A DNA stretch of 64,000 nt from Timonella corticicola (GCF_042683685.1 NZ_JBHUOP010000002.1:186001-250000); one strand, 5' to 3'. Counted from the first letter of the stretch, positions 8,616 through 17,906 are shown. Made by a program: numbers and translations. The notes: a model not told the origin generated them from the letters alone.

Positions 8616-9230
8616 CTATGACTGATAGTCACCATCGATCTCGTGCGGAGCCTTACTCAACATGAACGCGATATTGTCCACGATGACGTCCCTGATGATC
8701 GCCGCAAGTTCCTCACGCCCCTCAGCGCGAGCTTCGACTGGACGACGATAGATCACGATTCTGCTCGCTTGTCCGCTAACAGCGGGGAAGTAACGGCCCA
8801 GCGTGATCCCGCCACGCTCCCATGGCGAAGGATCCGAGGGTGGCACCTCTTCCACCGCGAACTCGGTTCCACGTAGTTCTCTACCCCACGTCATCTCAAG
8901 ACGAGCCACGTAGGTGACGACGGCCTCGTCGAAGAGTTCCTTGCGCGTGCGATACGACGGATGAAACGGCGGATACTTCAGGCCACGGATACCGCGGCCA
9001 CGGCGATCCCGTCTCGTTCGAGTGACAGTCATGCCTGACCGCGCCATGACCTCGGCGAAGTCTGCTGGGCTTACTGAAGTTGCGGATAGGCTGTCCCGGA
9101 AACTCCGCGGTGCACGGAAAGCCGGCCGATCAATCCCACGGCCTGTAGTGCCATCATCACGGATCGGTGGAGGGGTGCTTGGCCGGTGTGGACCACTGCC
9201 CGGAACGTCGGGAGACGAGGAAAACGCCAT
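8616..9230 (-). CDS. Metallopeptidase-like (zincin family PF06262-type) protein (204 aa)
   Basis: Recognised mainly by the C-terminal half (DEAVVTYVARLEMTWG, then EEVPP, IVIYRRPVEARA and EELAAIIRDVIVDNIAFML), a pattern of the actinobacterial 'metallopeptidase family' proteins next to DUF3499 and whiB2. The family fold is zincin-like, but I see no HExxH in this protein, so catalytic activity is doubtful. The first ~60 residues are Ser/Pro/Arg-rich and probably disordered. TAGGCT 6 bases before the ATG suggests leaderless expression. Confidence 0.75.
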   Translation of the reverse strand: MAFSSSPDVPGSGPHRPSTPPPIRDDGTTGRGIDRPAFRAPRSFRDSLSATSVSPADFAEVMARSGMTVTRTRRDRRGRGIRGLKYPPFHPSYRTRKELFDEAVVTYVARLEMTWGRELRGTEFAVEEVPPSDPSPWERGGITLGRYFPAVSGQASRIVIYRRPVEARAEGREELAAIIRDVIVDNIAFMLSKAPHEIDGDYQS

Positions 9231-9236
9231 ACCCCA

Positions 9237-9242
9237 AGCCTA
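9237..9242 (-). promoter_or_regulatory. -10 box of a leaderless promoter for the metallopeptidase-like gene
   Basis: TAGGCT on the minus strand, 6 bases before ATG 9230; the same hexamer and spacing as at manB. Confidence 0.6.
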
Positions 9243-9313
9243 GAACACGCAGCCGGCTGGCGGGGCTATTGTAGCTACCGAGTCCGCGCACCCGGAGCTA
9301 ACACTGGCAGTGT

Positions 9314-9886
9314 CTAGTAATCGCCTCGAAGTGCAGCACGACACAAAGCCTCGTGCACTTTCACTGCGAACCTTGGACAATGTGCATCTCTCAACGCTTG
9401 GTCTAGAGGTTTTCCATTGCGGTCTGCCCAATACCTAGCCTGTTCGACTATGACCTGATGAAGCGCTTCAGGGGAACTAGATGCGATGAGCAGGAATAAC
9501 TCATCGGCGGTGATGATCTCAAGTGCAGCACTGTCATCCGCAAAATCGGAGGGATGATTGTTTGTTAGCAACATATCTGCGCGCGTCTTCACTGCCGCTG
9601 CATAGACGTGATAATCCTTCGGATCGCGGCCCGTGAACGAGACATCCTCATCGAAGTCAGTGATGACCTCGTCAAGGACAACCCTCAAGTGGCCAAGAAA
9701 ACCCTGTAGTTTCTGTCCAGACAGCGTAGGGCGCCTCTCTCGCCATGCTTTTGCGACCTCAATCAACACATCTTCCGAGGTGTGAGTCTGGAACATTCCC
9801 GGGCAAGCGTCACGCAGGAGAAAAAGCCAATCACGCAAGGTCTTCGACACTAAAATGTTGGCATCAACAAATATGCGCTGCTTCAT
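9314..9886 (-). CDS. PIN-domain ribonuclease toxin (190 aa)
   Basis: PIN-domain protein of the VapC superfamily. The acidic residues expected of the active site are visible: Asp8 in IFVDANIL, Glu43 in LIEVAKAW, Asp88/Asp91 in RDPKDYHVYAAA, and the LLTNN segment (106-110). PIN toxins cut RNA with bound Mg/Mn. The C-terminal ~70 residues form a helical extension beyond the PIN core. It follows an HTH gene by 53 bases, forming a likely toxin-antitoxin pair inserted between conserved housekeeping genes. Confidence 0.8.
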   Translation of the reverse strand: MKQRIFVDANILVSKTLRDWLFLLRDACPGMFQTHTSEDVLIEVAKAWRERRPTLSGQKLQGFLGHLRVVLDEVITDFDEDVSFTGRDPKDYHVYAAAVKTRADMLLTNNHPSDFADDSAALEIITADELFLLIASSSPEALHQVIVEQARYWADRNGKPLDQALRDAHCPRFAVKVHEALCRAALRGDY

Positions 9887-9939
9887 CAGTACATCCTATG
9901 TGCTGATCTGCAAAAACAGTGCAATCTGCCATCTATTTC

Positions 9940-10377
9940 TCAGATGTCGAACTCCTCGTCGTCCTGACGCATGGTTTCAAAAGCTACACGCTGTGCTTGA
10001 CTTCTGGCATGGCAGAAAGCCATCACATCGTCGCGATTGAATCGGGTATGGCTCCCCACCTTGAACGCTGGCACTCGCCCTTCGGACACCCACTTCATGA
10101 GAGTAGGGCGGGAGATTCCAATAATCCTTGCCGCAGTTGTGGAGGAAAGTTCGCTAGGAATCGAATTTATCCGGACACTGCCTTCCCGGGCCAAAGTTTG
10201 CAGGGTGGAACCCAACAATCTCTGCACAGAGTCGGGTAACTCCACAACATTCGATTGCTCGTCAAGAAACACGAAACGCCCGCGTCCAACCGGCGTAGCT
10301 TTAAGGGTCTCTCTCGCGTCAGTTAGCGTGTCACCATCAACACTAATTTGACTACCAACTGTCATGGCCGCTGCCAT
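9940..10377 (-). CDS. Helix-turn-helix (excisionase/MerR-like) antitoxin (145 aa)
   Basis: The C-terminal half is an excisionase-type winged HTH: LSSTTAARIIGISRPTLMKW (77-96), then VPAFKVGSHTRFNRDDVMAF. The first ~75 residues are unlike known domains to me. GGAGG lies 5 bases before the ATG. Upstream of the adjacent PIN toxin such HTH proteins act as antitoxins and autorepressors. A 27-bp dyad just before the start (10399-10425) is a candidate operator. Being last in its strand order with no phage genes nearby, it is unlikely to be a true excisionase. Confidence 0.78.
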   Translation of the reverse strand: MAAAMTVGSQISVDGDTLTDARETLKATPVGRGRFVFLDEQSNVVELPDSVQRLLGSTLQTLAREGSVRINSIPSELSSTTAARIIGISRPTLMKWVSEGRVPAFKVGSHTRFNRDDVMAFCHARSQAQRVAFETMRQDDEEFDI

Positions 10378-10398
10378 CTCTTCCTCCGCCTAATTCAC

Positions 10399-10425
10399 CG
10401 AAGCAATAGTGCAACTATTGCTTCG
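10399..10425. promoter_or_regulatory. Candidate operator dyad of the HTH-PIN operon
   Basis: Perfect 12-bp arms (CGAAGCAATAGT / ACTATTGCTTCG) with a 3-base centre, 21 bases upstream of the HTH start codon. Placement and symmetry fit autorepression by the HTH antitoxin. The half-site GCAATAGT recurs at 10499-10506. Confidence 0.65.
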
Positions 10426-10433
10426 CACCAACA

Positions 10434-10488
10434 CCGTGGTGGTTACACTTGTAAGTGCAACTTGCACTTACAAGTGTAACCACCACGG
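10434..10488. repeat. 55-bp near-perfect palindrome (27-bp arms)
   Basis: Arms 10434-10460 and 10462-10488 are exact inverse complements around a single central C. Imperfect outward pairing (CACCAAC, then CTATTGC) reaches about 10415-10505. It lies between the 3' end of the DUF5719 gene and the HTH-PIN promoter. It could be a bidirectional 3' hairpin, an extended operator, or a site used when the module inserted. Confidence 0.85.
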
Positions 10489-10525
10489 AAAGTTGGTGGC
10501 AATAGTTTTATTCGGGATTTAACGT

Positions 10526-12514
10526 TTATTGGAGTTGCTGAGTCCTTGCCACCCACATGTCGGTCGGTTCTTGCCCCACCGCGACCGGTGCCAGGTGGCT
10601 CACCGCTCCCGACAATCCAGGTGAGTTCAGAGCAACAGACCAGTTGACGTGAGAGTCTTCCCCCTCGATGACCGCGACGGCAGCCACGTTCCCAAAGTCG
10701 GAAAGATCCACGGTGGTTGACTGTCCAGGTGCAAGGAGCACATCACGGGTACCGACCACCTGGCCATTCGTGCCGTATCCGACAACCGTGGCTGAGATGT
10801 TCGGCACCCAGCGTTCAAGCCGTGCCGCTGATTCCTCTGAGAGTTCCTCGTCAGTGGACTCACCTTGGTTCTCCGGCGCATCGAGACCAGAGGCTTCGCT
10901 CTCCAACGCTGAGTACACAAGCGGGATGTCCGTCAGCACAGCGCCAAGTGCCTCGACACCTTCAACCTTGGGTACACCGAGGATGGACACCGTTCCCCTC
11001 ACTCCTGCTGGAATGGCGACCGCACCAGACCCAGAAGATTGCTCCAACTCCCCTGCGAACTGATCTTGGCCGAGTTCAAGCGCAGCGAAGCGTTCCGCGA
11101 CCGTGTACTCCGGGTTGGACAACGCAGGCGTGGAACTCACCCAGGCAATGTCCTTCGGCGTACCGAGCAGTGGTTGATCGGGGGACTCGGAGCCACGCAA
11201 CACCGACGCCGCACCGGCAAGCAGTGGAACATCCGCCTCAACGATCACCGAGTACACTCCCGCAGGAACCCCACCGAGTTCGACGTCTTGAACGCTGCCG
11301 GCGACCAGTTCGATCTCTTCGGCCCCGAACAGGACGATGTTGCCGTCAGGGCCAAGCAGATAGAGGCGCGCTGAGCCAATGACTTCAGAGTCCACCGATG
11401 CGGCGTCTTCCTCGCTCTGTTCCGCAAGGTTCACGGGTTCGCTGAAGTCGGGAACCACAAGCCGGACGAATGAGGCATCGTCGGATTCGACCCCAACGCC
11501 CGACGTTTGAATTCCGGTGATGCTCTGAACCCGCGATGGAGCAGCAGATCCCGTCACGTAGTCGATACCACCGGGCGTGATCCCGTCCAACTGCCCCTGC
11601 TGAAGATATGCGGTGACGAGTGCGCCTTGGGCCTGGACGTGCACTGCCATGCGTCGTTGTTCGGGTGCCACAGCCTCAAGCAACGCAGACACCTGCGCTC
11701 CACCGGGCACGATATAGGTGTCTGACCCTGCGAGTTCCACGCGACCGGAGGGACCCCACAGAGTGATGGTCACTGTGGCGGGCGTCAAGGATGGGTTTTG
11801 GATGACCAGCATGCTCGAGTTACCGACCGAGGTCGATCCGCCAACGAGCCAGTGCTCGCTCGCAGCCGCACCACAGGAGGCTGCGGCGATTCCGCGTTGG
11901 TCGCCACCGCTTTGGCTTTCAAGGAACGAGGCCGCAGTCAACGTCCCGCCAACGGGGTCCCACACCGCTCTATCGGCAGTTGTGGCGTAAAGCGCACCGG
12001 TCGATTCCGAGATCCGGGTGATTGCGGCACGGCTATTGGTGGCTTCGCTGGCCACCAGTGCCCCACCTGGTCCAGGGGTTTGTGGTGCGGGAGGAGTGGT
12101 CACACCAGCCCCGACTGACCCTGAGTTCAGTTCATTGTCCGCGTCCGCATCGCTCACCCGCGGAACCGGAAGTTGCCCATAGCCAACGCTTCCCTCCCCA
12201 CCGATCAGGGCCGCGGCAAAGTTGTGAGCGATGGTGACTGGCTGGTCGTCGATTCCGTCGACTCCGACCCCTGAGTTGCCCTGAACCGATCCATCGGCCG
12301 CGAAACCCTGCGGGCACACGAGCGATACCGCTGGTGCTGCAACGGTTATCCCGGTACCGGTGGCACGTGCTCCAGCGTTGTCGACGAATCCGTGTGTGCC
12401 GAACACGCCCAGTGTCCCGACACACGCGACGGCGGTCAGTCCGGACAGTGCACGAAGGAAACGTGTCGATCTCTTGTCAGTGTGTGCGATCTGTTCGCTG
12501 GTTTTCACGCCCAT
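10526..12514 (-). CDS. DUF5719 family membrane-anchored extracytoplasmic protein (662 aa)
   Basis: The start ATG 12514 (GVKTSEQIAHTD) follows GGAGGGG by 9 bases and overlaps the end of the glycosyltransferase gene by 10 bases, showing translational coupling. One hydrophobic anchor lies at about 22-43 (FLRALSGLTAVACVGTLGVF); the rest is Ser/Thr/Val/Gly-rich and lacks cysteine clusters, so it is outside the membrane. DUF5719 proteins occur next to the large GT2 protein and whiB2 in Actinomycetota, which suggests a partner role for the glycosyltransferase in the envelope. No catalytic motif was found. Confidence 0.8.
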   Translation of the reverse strand: MGVKTSEQIAHTDKRSTRFLRALSGLTAVACVGTLGVFGTHGFVDNAGARATGTGITVAAPAVSLVCPQGFAADGSVQGNSGVGVDGIDDQPVTIAHNFAAALIGGEGSVGYGQLPVPRVSDADADNELNSGSVGAGVTTPPAPQTPGPGGALVASEATNSRAAITRISESTGALYATTADRAVWDPVGGTLTAASFLESQSGGDQRGIAAASCGAAASEHWLVGGSTSVGNSSMLVIQNPSLTPATVTITLWGPSGRVELAGSDTYIVPGGAQVSALLEAVAPEQRRMAVHVQAQGALVTAYLQQGQLDGITPGGIDYVTGSAAPSRVQSITGIQTSGVGVESDDASFVRLVVPDFSEPVNLAEQSEEDAASVDSEVIGSARLYLLGPDGNIVLFGAEEIELVAGSVQDVELGGVPAGVYSVIVEADVPLLAGAASVLRGSESPDQPLLGTPKDIAWVSSTPALSNPEYTVAERFAALELGQDQFAGELEQSSGSGAVAIPAGVRGTVSILGVPKVEGVEALGAVLTDIPLVYSALESEASGLDAPENQGESTDEELSEESAARLERWVPNISATVVGYGTNGQVVGTRDVLLAPGQSTTVDLSDFGNVAAVAVIEGEDSHVNWSVALNSPGLSGAVSHLAPVAVGQEPTDMWVARTQQLQ

Positions 12515-15500
12515 CTCTGGGTTCCCCTCCGTCGTACGGGAATCGCGAGCGCACCGAACGCCACGAGCACAACGCTTTGCAGCACGAGCCACGCGATACG
12601 CGATGACCGTTCGTATGCGATCTTCAGTTGTCCGCCCTCGCCCTCGGGAATGACGAATGCCTGCATGCCGTTGACCTGTGCACTGGTGAGGGTTCGTCCA
12701 CCAAGGGTTGCGCTCCAACCTGGTGCAGCATTCTCAGCGAGCACGATGGTGCGCTCAGCGCCCGCCTCGATTCGGGTGCGGACGGCGAGCCGTCCGGCAG
12801 ACAACGTCTCCGGGTCGCGCAACGCCCCGTCCTCGCCCCGCACGTAGGTGGTCGCCCAGGCTGGTTCGCCTGCGATCACCACGGTGGTGGTCTCGAGTTC
12901 GATTGGCGACGATCCCTCACCTGACGTTGTTCCCTCGCCTTCGTCGGCGGTTGGGTTGGCCGGTGTAGAGCCGTCTGGACCTGGTTCCGATTCGACTGCC
13001 TGGCTCGCGGCGCGTTCCTGCGCGATGGCGTTGCGTGCGCTCACGGAGGAGACCTCGCCGTAGGCACGTTCGGCTTCGAGCACGCGTGGATCAACGCGCC
13101 AGACGGTTCCGGTCTCGTTCTCGGTAATGCGTTGCAGTCCTGCAACGGTGTCGAGACGCGCGATCAGTTGCGCGTACTCGTCGCTGTCTCCCGGCGGCAC
13201 GAGCACCGCACCGATGCCCATGGACGCGAGTTGGTACGCGGAGGCGCTGTGCCCCTCCTGCTCAAGTCCGCGCGCAAGGTGTGCAACCAACCCGGCGATG
13301 TCGTCGGGACGCCCGGTCAGGTAGGCGACGTCCACGACGGTGGACGTTTCCATGAGCTGCGTCCCGTCACCGTGCATGAGCTGATAGGAGATCCGGCCAA
13401 CCCCCGATGGCTGGATGCCGAGCACGCGAGCTTGGCGCCCGGAGGTCTGCATCTGCTGGGCCACGGCGGGCACGAGTGCACGGTCAATTGCCTTGAGGTT
13501 CGATGCCGGTGCCGCAGCACCGCTCGTCGACTCGTGGGCGATGTCGCGGTCGTTGCCCCACACCGCGAGCGTCCCGACGGGCAGCACGAAGACAGCGAGC
13601 GTTGCAAGGCCAAGCGATACCTGCCTCCAACCAAACGAACGGGTCAGGGCTGCCGCCGCCACCTCGTCGGAAGCCAGGAGACAGGCGGCAAGCAAACCGA
13701 ACGTCATGAGCGATACCCCGGAGCCGGACCATCCGGTGATGGCTCCACTCTCACCGGAGGCGACCACGATTACGGAGCTTGCAAGCGAGGTCACAAGCCC
13801 CAGTAGTGCGATCCACCAGGCCAGACGGATCTGCCCCGCACGCGGGCCACGGCGCGCAAGAGACACCAGCGCTCCGATCAGCAGTGCCCCACCCAGTACA
13901 TATGGCTGGATCGCTGTCACCGCCTGCGCCAGCCCGCTGTCGAGTGACACGTCCATCACCGCTGATGGCACACCGAGCAGGCGCTGCCACGGCAGGGACG
14001 GTTCATAGGCAAAGGCGGCGCCTGGATCGGCAAACAACACTCGCCAGCCACCGACCTCACGGTTCACAAAGCCACGGAACAGCACCGGTCCAAGGACTGC
14101 GAGCGCTGGGATGGGCACGAACAGCAGGGCACGGGCTCGACCGAAGAGGCCCGCGAGTCCGAAGACGATGAGTCCTGGCAGCAGCAGTACGGGAACCGCC
14201 GCGACAATGACCGCAAAGATGAGAGCTGCCCCACCGATGGCAGCCAGCGAACGGCGCGGCTGCGTGGCGGGGGTTTCGGCGACGACACCGGCGGCGACGA
14301 GTTGTTCTTCTTGACGTTGTTCGTGGCGGAACCTCAGCGCCCCACGGGCATCGCGCTTGTTGAGGCCCAGTCCTCGCATGACGGTGAGGGCAAGCCAGGG
14401 CAACGCGGAGTGGGCGACGACCGCTCCCATGCGTCCTTGTTCAAGGGCGAAGAGCATGGTTGGGGCCGCAGCCCAGATGAGCGCGGTCCAGGCGCGGGCA
14501 GTCACCGAGCGGGAGATCGCTCCTGCGGCGAACCAGGCACCCATCGCGCTGGCAAGCAGTGCCCCGATCATCACGAGATTCGCGGCAAGCTGCATGTTGC
14601 CTAACGTGAGCACCATAACCGGTGCGAGGGTTGCAAGCAGTGGGTCGGACGGTGCAGAGGCGCCGAGACCATCGCGAATCCAACCGCTGCTCCAGTGCTG
14701 CCACAGCTCCGGCCAACCACCCTGCGCGGGGAGCATCGCACCGCCCACGAGTCGGTCGTCTCCGGTCACAGCCCCCATGAGGTCATGCAGCGCGTACAGG
14801 GTCGCGGCAACCATGATGAAGGTGACGATCCCGAGCACTGCAATGCGTTTGCGTGCCAGTGCGCGGAACTCGCGGCGATCGAGATCGCTCGGGCCGTAGA
14901 GCCGCTTGCGCAGAGCAGTACGTGCGAGGCGTCGGTTGCGGCGGGCGTTCCTGATCTCAGCGGTTGAGGCCATGAGTGGTACGAGCACCTCGGCCGACAC
15001 CTTCTTGGTTCGCACGATCTTGGACCGCAACCGGATGACGGCCGGGAGTTTCGCGGCAAGCCAGAACGGTGCAAGCAGTTCCTGCACGGCGAGGCGCGGA
15101 GCCTTGGTGAGCAACCGGTACAGCATACGCAGCGGTGCGACAACAATCGCCGCGATGAGGATGAGGGGGAAGAGAACAATCGAGTAGTTGGTTGCGCCAA
15201 AGAGCATCGAACTGGTCAGGCGCGCCCAAAACGATCTCGCCGCAGGCTCCTCATCGAGCACCGTTGGCCGTGGGGTTTGGGTCAGTTCCTCGTGCTCCCG
15301 GATGTTCATGTAGTCCGCTTGCGCGTGTTCGACAACAGCCTGCGCCTCGATGATGATGCGGTGCCCAGCGAGCCGCGCACGACGGCAGAAGTCGAGGGAG
15401 TCGCCGTATTTGCCGAAGGCGGGCTCGGTGCCCTTGAGTTCGAGCCAGGCCGCGGATGACACGAGTGCCCCGTTGAGCGATACCGCATACACGTCGTCGC

Positions 15501-16023
15501 GGGAGTCGTGTTGCCCTTGGTCGAATTCCTGGCTTTCGATCCCGGTGAACCAGGTGCCGGCTCGGGAGGTGGAGTAGCCGACGTTGATGAGTTCCTTGCC
15601 CTCACCGAGCTTGCGCTGTTTGGCCCCGACAATCGAGAGGCTTGAGGTGTGTTCGACGGGCTTGAGCTGGGCGGCGAGGGCACCGGGGTGTGCAACGGCA
15701 TCATCGTGCAGGAGCCACAGCCACTGCTCGTGCAGATCTATCGAGTTCAGTCCGGTTGAGACCGCAGAACCGAACGTGCGGGCACGCGGGGCGTGCACTA
15801 TCTGCACGTCTATCCCAGCCTCGTTGAGCACTGCTACGTCCAAGACCTCAATGTCTCCACGCGCGCTGACATCCACGAGGGCGACTCTGTGTGGTGCGAC
15901 CTCCTGCTCGGCAATCGACCTGAGCACGCCAGGCAGGTAGGGCGTCCGCCCAACGGATACGACAACCCCGAGCACCTGGGGTGCCAGTGTTCGGGTGTTT
16001 TCGTGTTCGGTGTGCGTGGCCAA
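12505..16023 (-). CDS. Large GT2-family glycosyltransferase with polytopic membrane region (1172 aa)
   Basis: Residues ~15-260 are a GT2 (GT-A fold) domain: VVVSVGRTPYLPGVLRSI, the metal/nucleotide-sugar motif LLHDDA (Asp107-Asp108), then a SLNGALVSSAAWLELKG and DSLDFCRRARLAGH acceptor region. From ~270 on there are many membrane helices, with a periplasmic-type C-terminal segment rich in Glu/Ser/Thr and a final helix before a basic tail. TTG 16023 preceded by AGGAAGG at 7 bases is the best start. It likely adds sugars to a lipid-linked cell-envelope glycan. The overlap with the DUF5719 gene and the nearby whiB2 are conserved actinobacterial arrangements; the exact glycan is unknown. Confidence 0.85.
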   Translation of the reverse strand: MATHTEHENTRTLAPQVLGVVVSVGRTPYLPGVLRSIAEQEVAPHRVALVDVSARGDIEVLDVAVLNEAGIDVQIVHAPRARTFGSAVSTGLNSIDLHEQWLWLLHDDAVAHPGALAAQLKPVEHTSSLSIVGAKQRKLGEGKELINVGYSTSRAGTWFTGIESQEFDQGQHDSRDDVYAVSLNGALVSSAAWLELKGTEPAFGKYGDSLDFCRRARLAGHRIIIEAQAVVEHAQADYMNIREHEELTQTPRPTVLDEEPAARSFWARLTSSMLFGATNYSIVLFPLILIAAIVVAPLRMLYRLLTKAPRLAVQELLAPFWLAAKLPAVIRLRSKIVRTKKVSAEVLVPLMASTAEIRNARRNRRLARTALRKRLYGPSDLDRREFRALARKRIAVLGIVTFIMVAATLYALHDLMGAVTGDDRLVGGAMLPAQGGWPELWQHWSSGWIRDGLGASAPSDPLLATLAPVMVLTLGNMQLAANLVMIGALLASAMGAWFAAGAISRSVTARAWTALIWAAAPTMLFALEQGRMGAVVAHSALPWLALTVMRGLGLNKRDARGALRFRHEQRQEEQLVAAGVVAETPATQPRRSLAAIGGAALIFAVIVAAVPVLLLPGLIVFGLAGLFGRARALLFVPIPALAVLGPVLFRGFVNREVGGWRVLFADPGAAFAYEPSLPWQRLLGVPSAVMDVSLDSGLAQAVTAIQPYVLGGALLIGALVSLARRGPRAGQIRLAWWIALLGLVTSLASSVIVVASGESGAITGWSGSGVSLMTFGLLAACLLASDEVAAAALTRSFGWRQVSLGLATLAVFVLPVGTLAVWGNDRDIAHESTSGAAAPASNLKAIDRALVPAVAQQMQTSGRQARVLGIQPSGVGRISYQLMHGDGTQLMETSTVVDVAYLTGRPDDIAGLVAHLARGLEQEGHSASAYQLASMGIGAVLVPPGDSDEYAQLIARLDTVAGLQRITENETGTVWRVDPRVLEAERAYGEVSSVSARNAIAQERAASQAVESEPGPDGSTPANPTADEGEGTTSGEGSSPIELETTTVVIAGEPAWATTYVRGEDGALRDPETLSAGRLAVRTRIEAGAERTIVLAENAAPGWSATLGGRTLTSAQVNGMQAFVIPEGEGGQLKIAYERSSRIAWLVLQSVVLVAFGALAIPVRRRGTQRWA

Positions 16024-16469
16024 CGCTGTACCTTCCTGCGATGTGCTGTGTCTGGTTGGAGAGTACGTACCTGAGGGGTTCGACTAACCTAGGGAAACCG
16101 CAAAGACGCTCCAACTTGGGCGGCCAAAGCATGGCCTCATCAATACTGCCCCACCAACCTTGGAATCGGGTGCTTCACCCACGGTGCGCCGCCATCCCTT
16201 CCTCCCCGCTCGCAGCGATGGGCTAAAAAGAGACCGGATACCCACACAAAACCCACGCACCCGGACGAAAATGCGCCCATCGACTTAAGCAGTCGTTCCT
16301 CCCTAACCCGCGGGAGCGACAAGATCTGCCAAAGACAGTAGGCGGCCTGCCCCTAAGAGCCGACCGCCTACCGTAAGTCGTGTTTAATGCGCACATCCAC
16401 GCTGCGTGAACTACGCAGGCGTGCAAGTACCTAACATGCACCCCAAACGGGTACTCCCCCAAAAAATCG
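16024..16469. other. Gap between whiB2 and the GT2 gene
   Basis: About 446 bases without a credible gene. It holds a small inverted repeat (GTAGGCGG near 16339-16346 with CCGCCTAC near 16365-16372) that could act as a 3' hairpin for whiB2, and presumably the promoter for the GT2-DUF5719 pair. Confidence 0.5.
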
Positions 16470-16805
16470 TTAGACTGCCCGGCGCTTGAGCTTGCGACGC
16501 TCACGTTCCGAGAGGCCTCCCCAGATTCCGAACCGCTCATCATTGGCCAGAGCGTATTCGAGGCATTCAGCACGAACTTCGCACGCGACGCAGACCTTCT
16601 TGGCTTCACGAGTGGAGCCGCCCTTTTCCGGGAAGAAGGCCTCTGGGTCGGTTTGTGCGCAAAGTGCGCGTTCCTGCCAGCCGAGGATCGATTCGTCTTC
16701 GCCGCCACCGATGAGCGACAAGACTGATGGGACCGCGCGCGCTGACTCCGATGCTCGATTGGCATCGCTCGGAAATGGTCCGTCAGCGTTGAGCAGGTTC
16801 CACAT
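16470..16805 (-). CDS. whiB2: WhiB2-type [4Fe-4S] transcriptional regulator (111 aa)
   Basis: ATG 16805 is chosen because GGAGG lies 8 bases upstream; the longer frame from 16970 adds sequence not expected in this family. The four cluster cysteines are Cys49 (RALCAQTD), Cys72 and Cys75 (KKVCVAC) and Cys81 (AECLEYA). They are followed by the GIWGGLSE turn and a basic C-terminus (RERRKLKRRAV) for promoter contact with sigma-A. The AQTDPEAFFPEKGGSTREAK stretch is typical of WhiB2/WhmD/WhiB, which control septation. Its place beside the GT2 and DUF3499 block supports this identity. Confidence 0.9.
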   Translation of the reverse strand: MWNLLNADGPFPSDANRASESARAVPSVLSLIGGGEDESILGWQERALCAQTDPEAFFPEKGGSTREAKKVCVACEVRAECLEYALANDERFGIWGGLSERERRKLKRRAV

Positions 16806-17108
16806 ACTGTCATCCTCCACTGCTGTTGCTATTGGCTGTCTCGAAACAACCATACGCAAAATTACACGCGTGTCATCTTCGCTAGTCAAGCCGGAATGTG
16901 GTATTCGCCCCGGAATAGCGGGTGAAATCCTCGATCCTTCGCACATCGGCTCCTCGGCATCCACCTGCACAATCGTCTCGACGCCTTGAGATGTGAGCGT
17001 TCATCTCACATAAATTTCACTAATGTGACGCAGACTACTGTGTTGCGTGGGACGTGTACCACATTTCCATCATGGTCATCGACATCAACTGGTGAGACTT
17101 TAACCCTT
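16806..17108. promoter_or_regulatory. Divergent control region between whiB2 and the TIGR03089 gene
   Basis: About 300 bases that must hold both promoters. A dyad ATGTGAG-N7-CTCACAT (16991-17011) is visible. Its half-sites resemble CRP half-sites, but the spacing is wrong for CRP, so the binding protein is unknown. Confidence 0.5.
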
Positions 17109-17114
17109 TACACT
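17109..17114 (+). promoter_or_regulatory. -10 box of a leaderless promoter for the TIGR03089 gene
   Basis: TACACT 7 bases before ATG 17122, with no Shine-Dalgarno. Confidence 0.65.
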
Positions 17115-17121
17115 GAAAAAC

Positions 17122-17874
17122 ATGACTTCAGGCGCTAATTTCTTGCAGGCCACGCTCTCCTCGATGCTTCAGGACCCCGGCCATCCGCGACTCACCTGGT
17201 ACGGAGGCGACTTTGAGCGCATCGAATTATCGGGGGCAGTCCTTGGCAACTGGGTGAACAAGACCACGAATCTGCTGTGCGAGGAGTTCGACTGCGAGCC
17301 TGGCCGCACGCTTCTCGTTGATCTGCCACCGCACTGGCGTTTGCTGACCTGGTCGCTGGCCGTGTTGCGCGCAGGTGGCCGCCTGACCCTTGAACCGACC
17401 CGCGAACCCGACGTGATCATCACCGACACGCCCGACACGTTCAGCGACGCCCGCGAACTCATCGTGGTGACGCTTGCTGCCCTTGCCCGCCGTTATCCGG
17501 GTGAACTTCCACCGGGTGCAGTGGACGCTGCGGGGGCGGTCATGACGTATGGCGATTCGCTCGGATTCGTTCCGCCCACCGATGTATCCCAGTGTGCGGT
17601 CACAACCACGGACGGGCACATCACGTACGCGCAGTTGCCTGACTGGGTGCGTTCCGCAACCGAGGACACCGGTGATCGCACTCTGCTGCGGGTTGCCTCG
17701 GACTCGGTTGAGTCACGTGTCAGCGTGTTGCAACACGCCGTGGGCGTGTGGAGCCATGGTGGTTCGGTCGTTCTGTTTGGTCCTGAGATGACGGGCGAGA
17801 TTGCCGACGACTCGGCTCGTCTGCAGCGCATCATCGAGTCCGAGAAGATCACCACGGTCATCGACATCCCCTGA
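17122..17874 (+). CDS. TIGR03089 family protein (250 aa)
   Basis: A short actinobacterial protein related to the N-terminal part of AMP-forming acyl ligases but lacking their C-terminal domain. The region RLTWYGGDFERIELSGAVLG resembles the start of adenylate-forming enzymes, and LLVDLPPHWRLLTWSLAVLRAGG matches the conserved helix. No ATP-binding P-loop (TSGSTG-like) is present, so ligase activity is unlikely. It lies divergent from whiB2 and convergent with rmlB, a conserved position near LCP genes in this phylum. Function unknown. Confidence 0.8.
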   Translation: MTSGANFLQATLSSMLQDPGHPRLTWYGGDFERIELSGAVLGNWVNKTTNLLCEEFDCEPGRTLLVDLPPHWRLLTWSLAVLRAGGRLTLEPTREPDVIITDTPDTFSDARELIVVTLAALARRYPGELPPGAVDAAGAVMTYGDSLGFVPPTDVSQCAVTTTDGHITYAQLPDWVRSATEDTGDRTLLRVASDSVESRVSVLQHAVGVWSHGGSVVLFGPEMTGEIADDSARLQRIIESEKITTVIDIP

Positions 17875-17906
17875 TGTTTGGGGCACTCTCAGCACTCATC
17901 CCTCGC

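Noticed and set aside
9940..10377. Phage excisionase
   Set aside because: The HTH is Xis-like, but there is no integrase or attachment site nearby and a PIN toxin gene follows, so an antitoxin role is more likely.
16991..17011. CRP-like site upstream of whiB2
   Set aside because: Half-sites TGTGA/TCACA are present, but the spacer is 9 bases and not 6, so it is reported only as a dyad.
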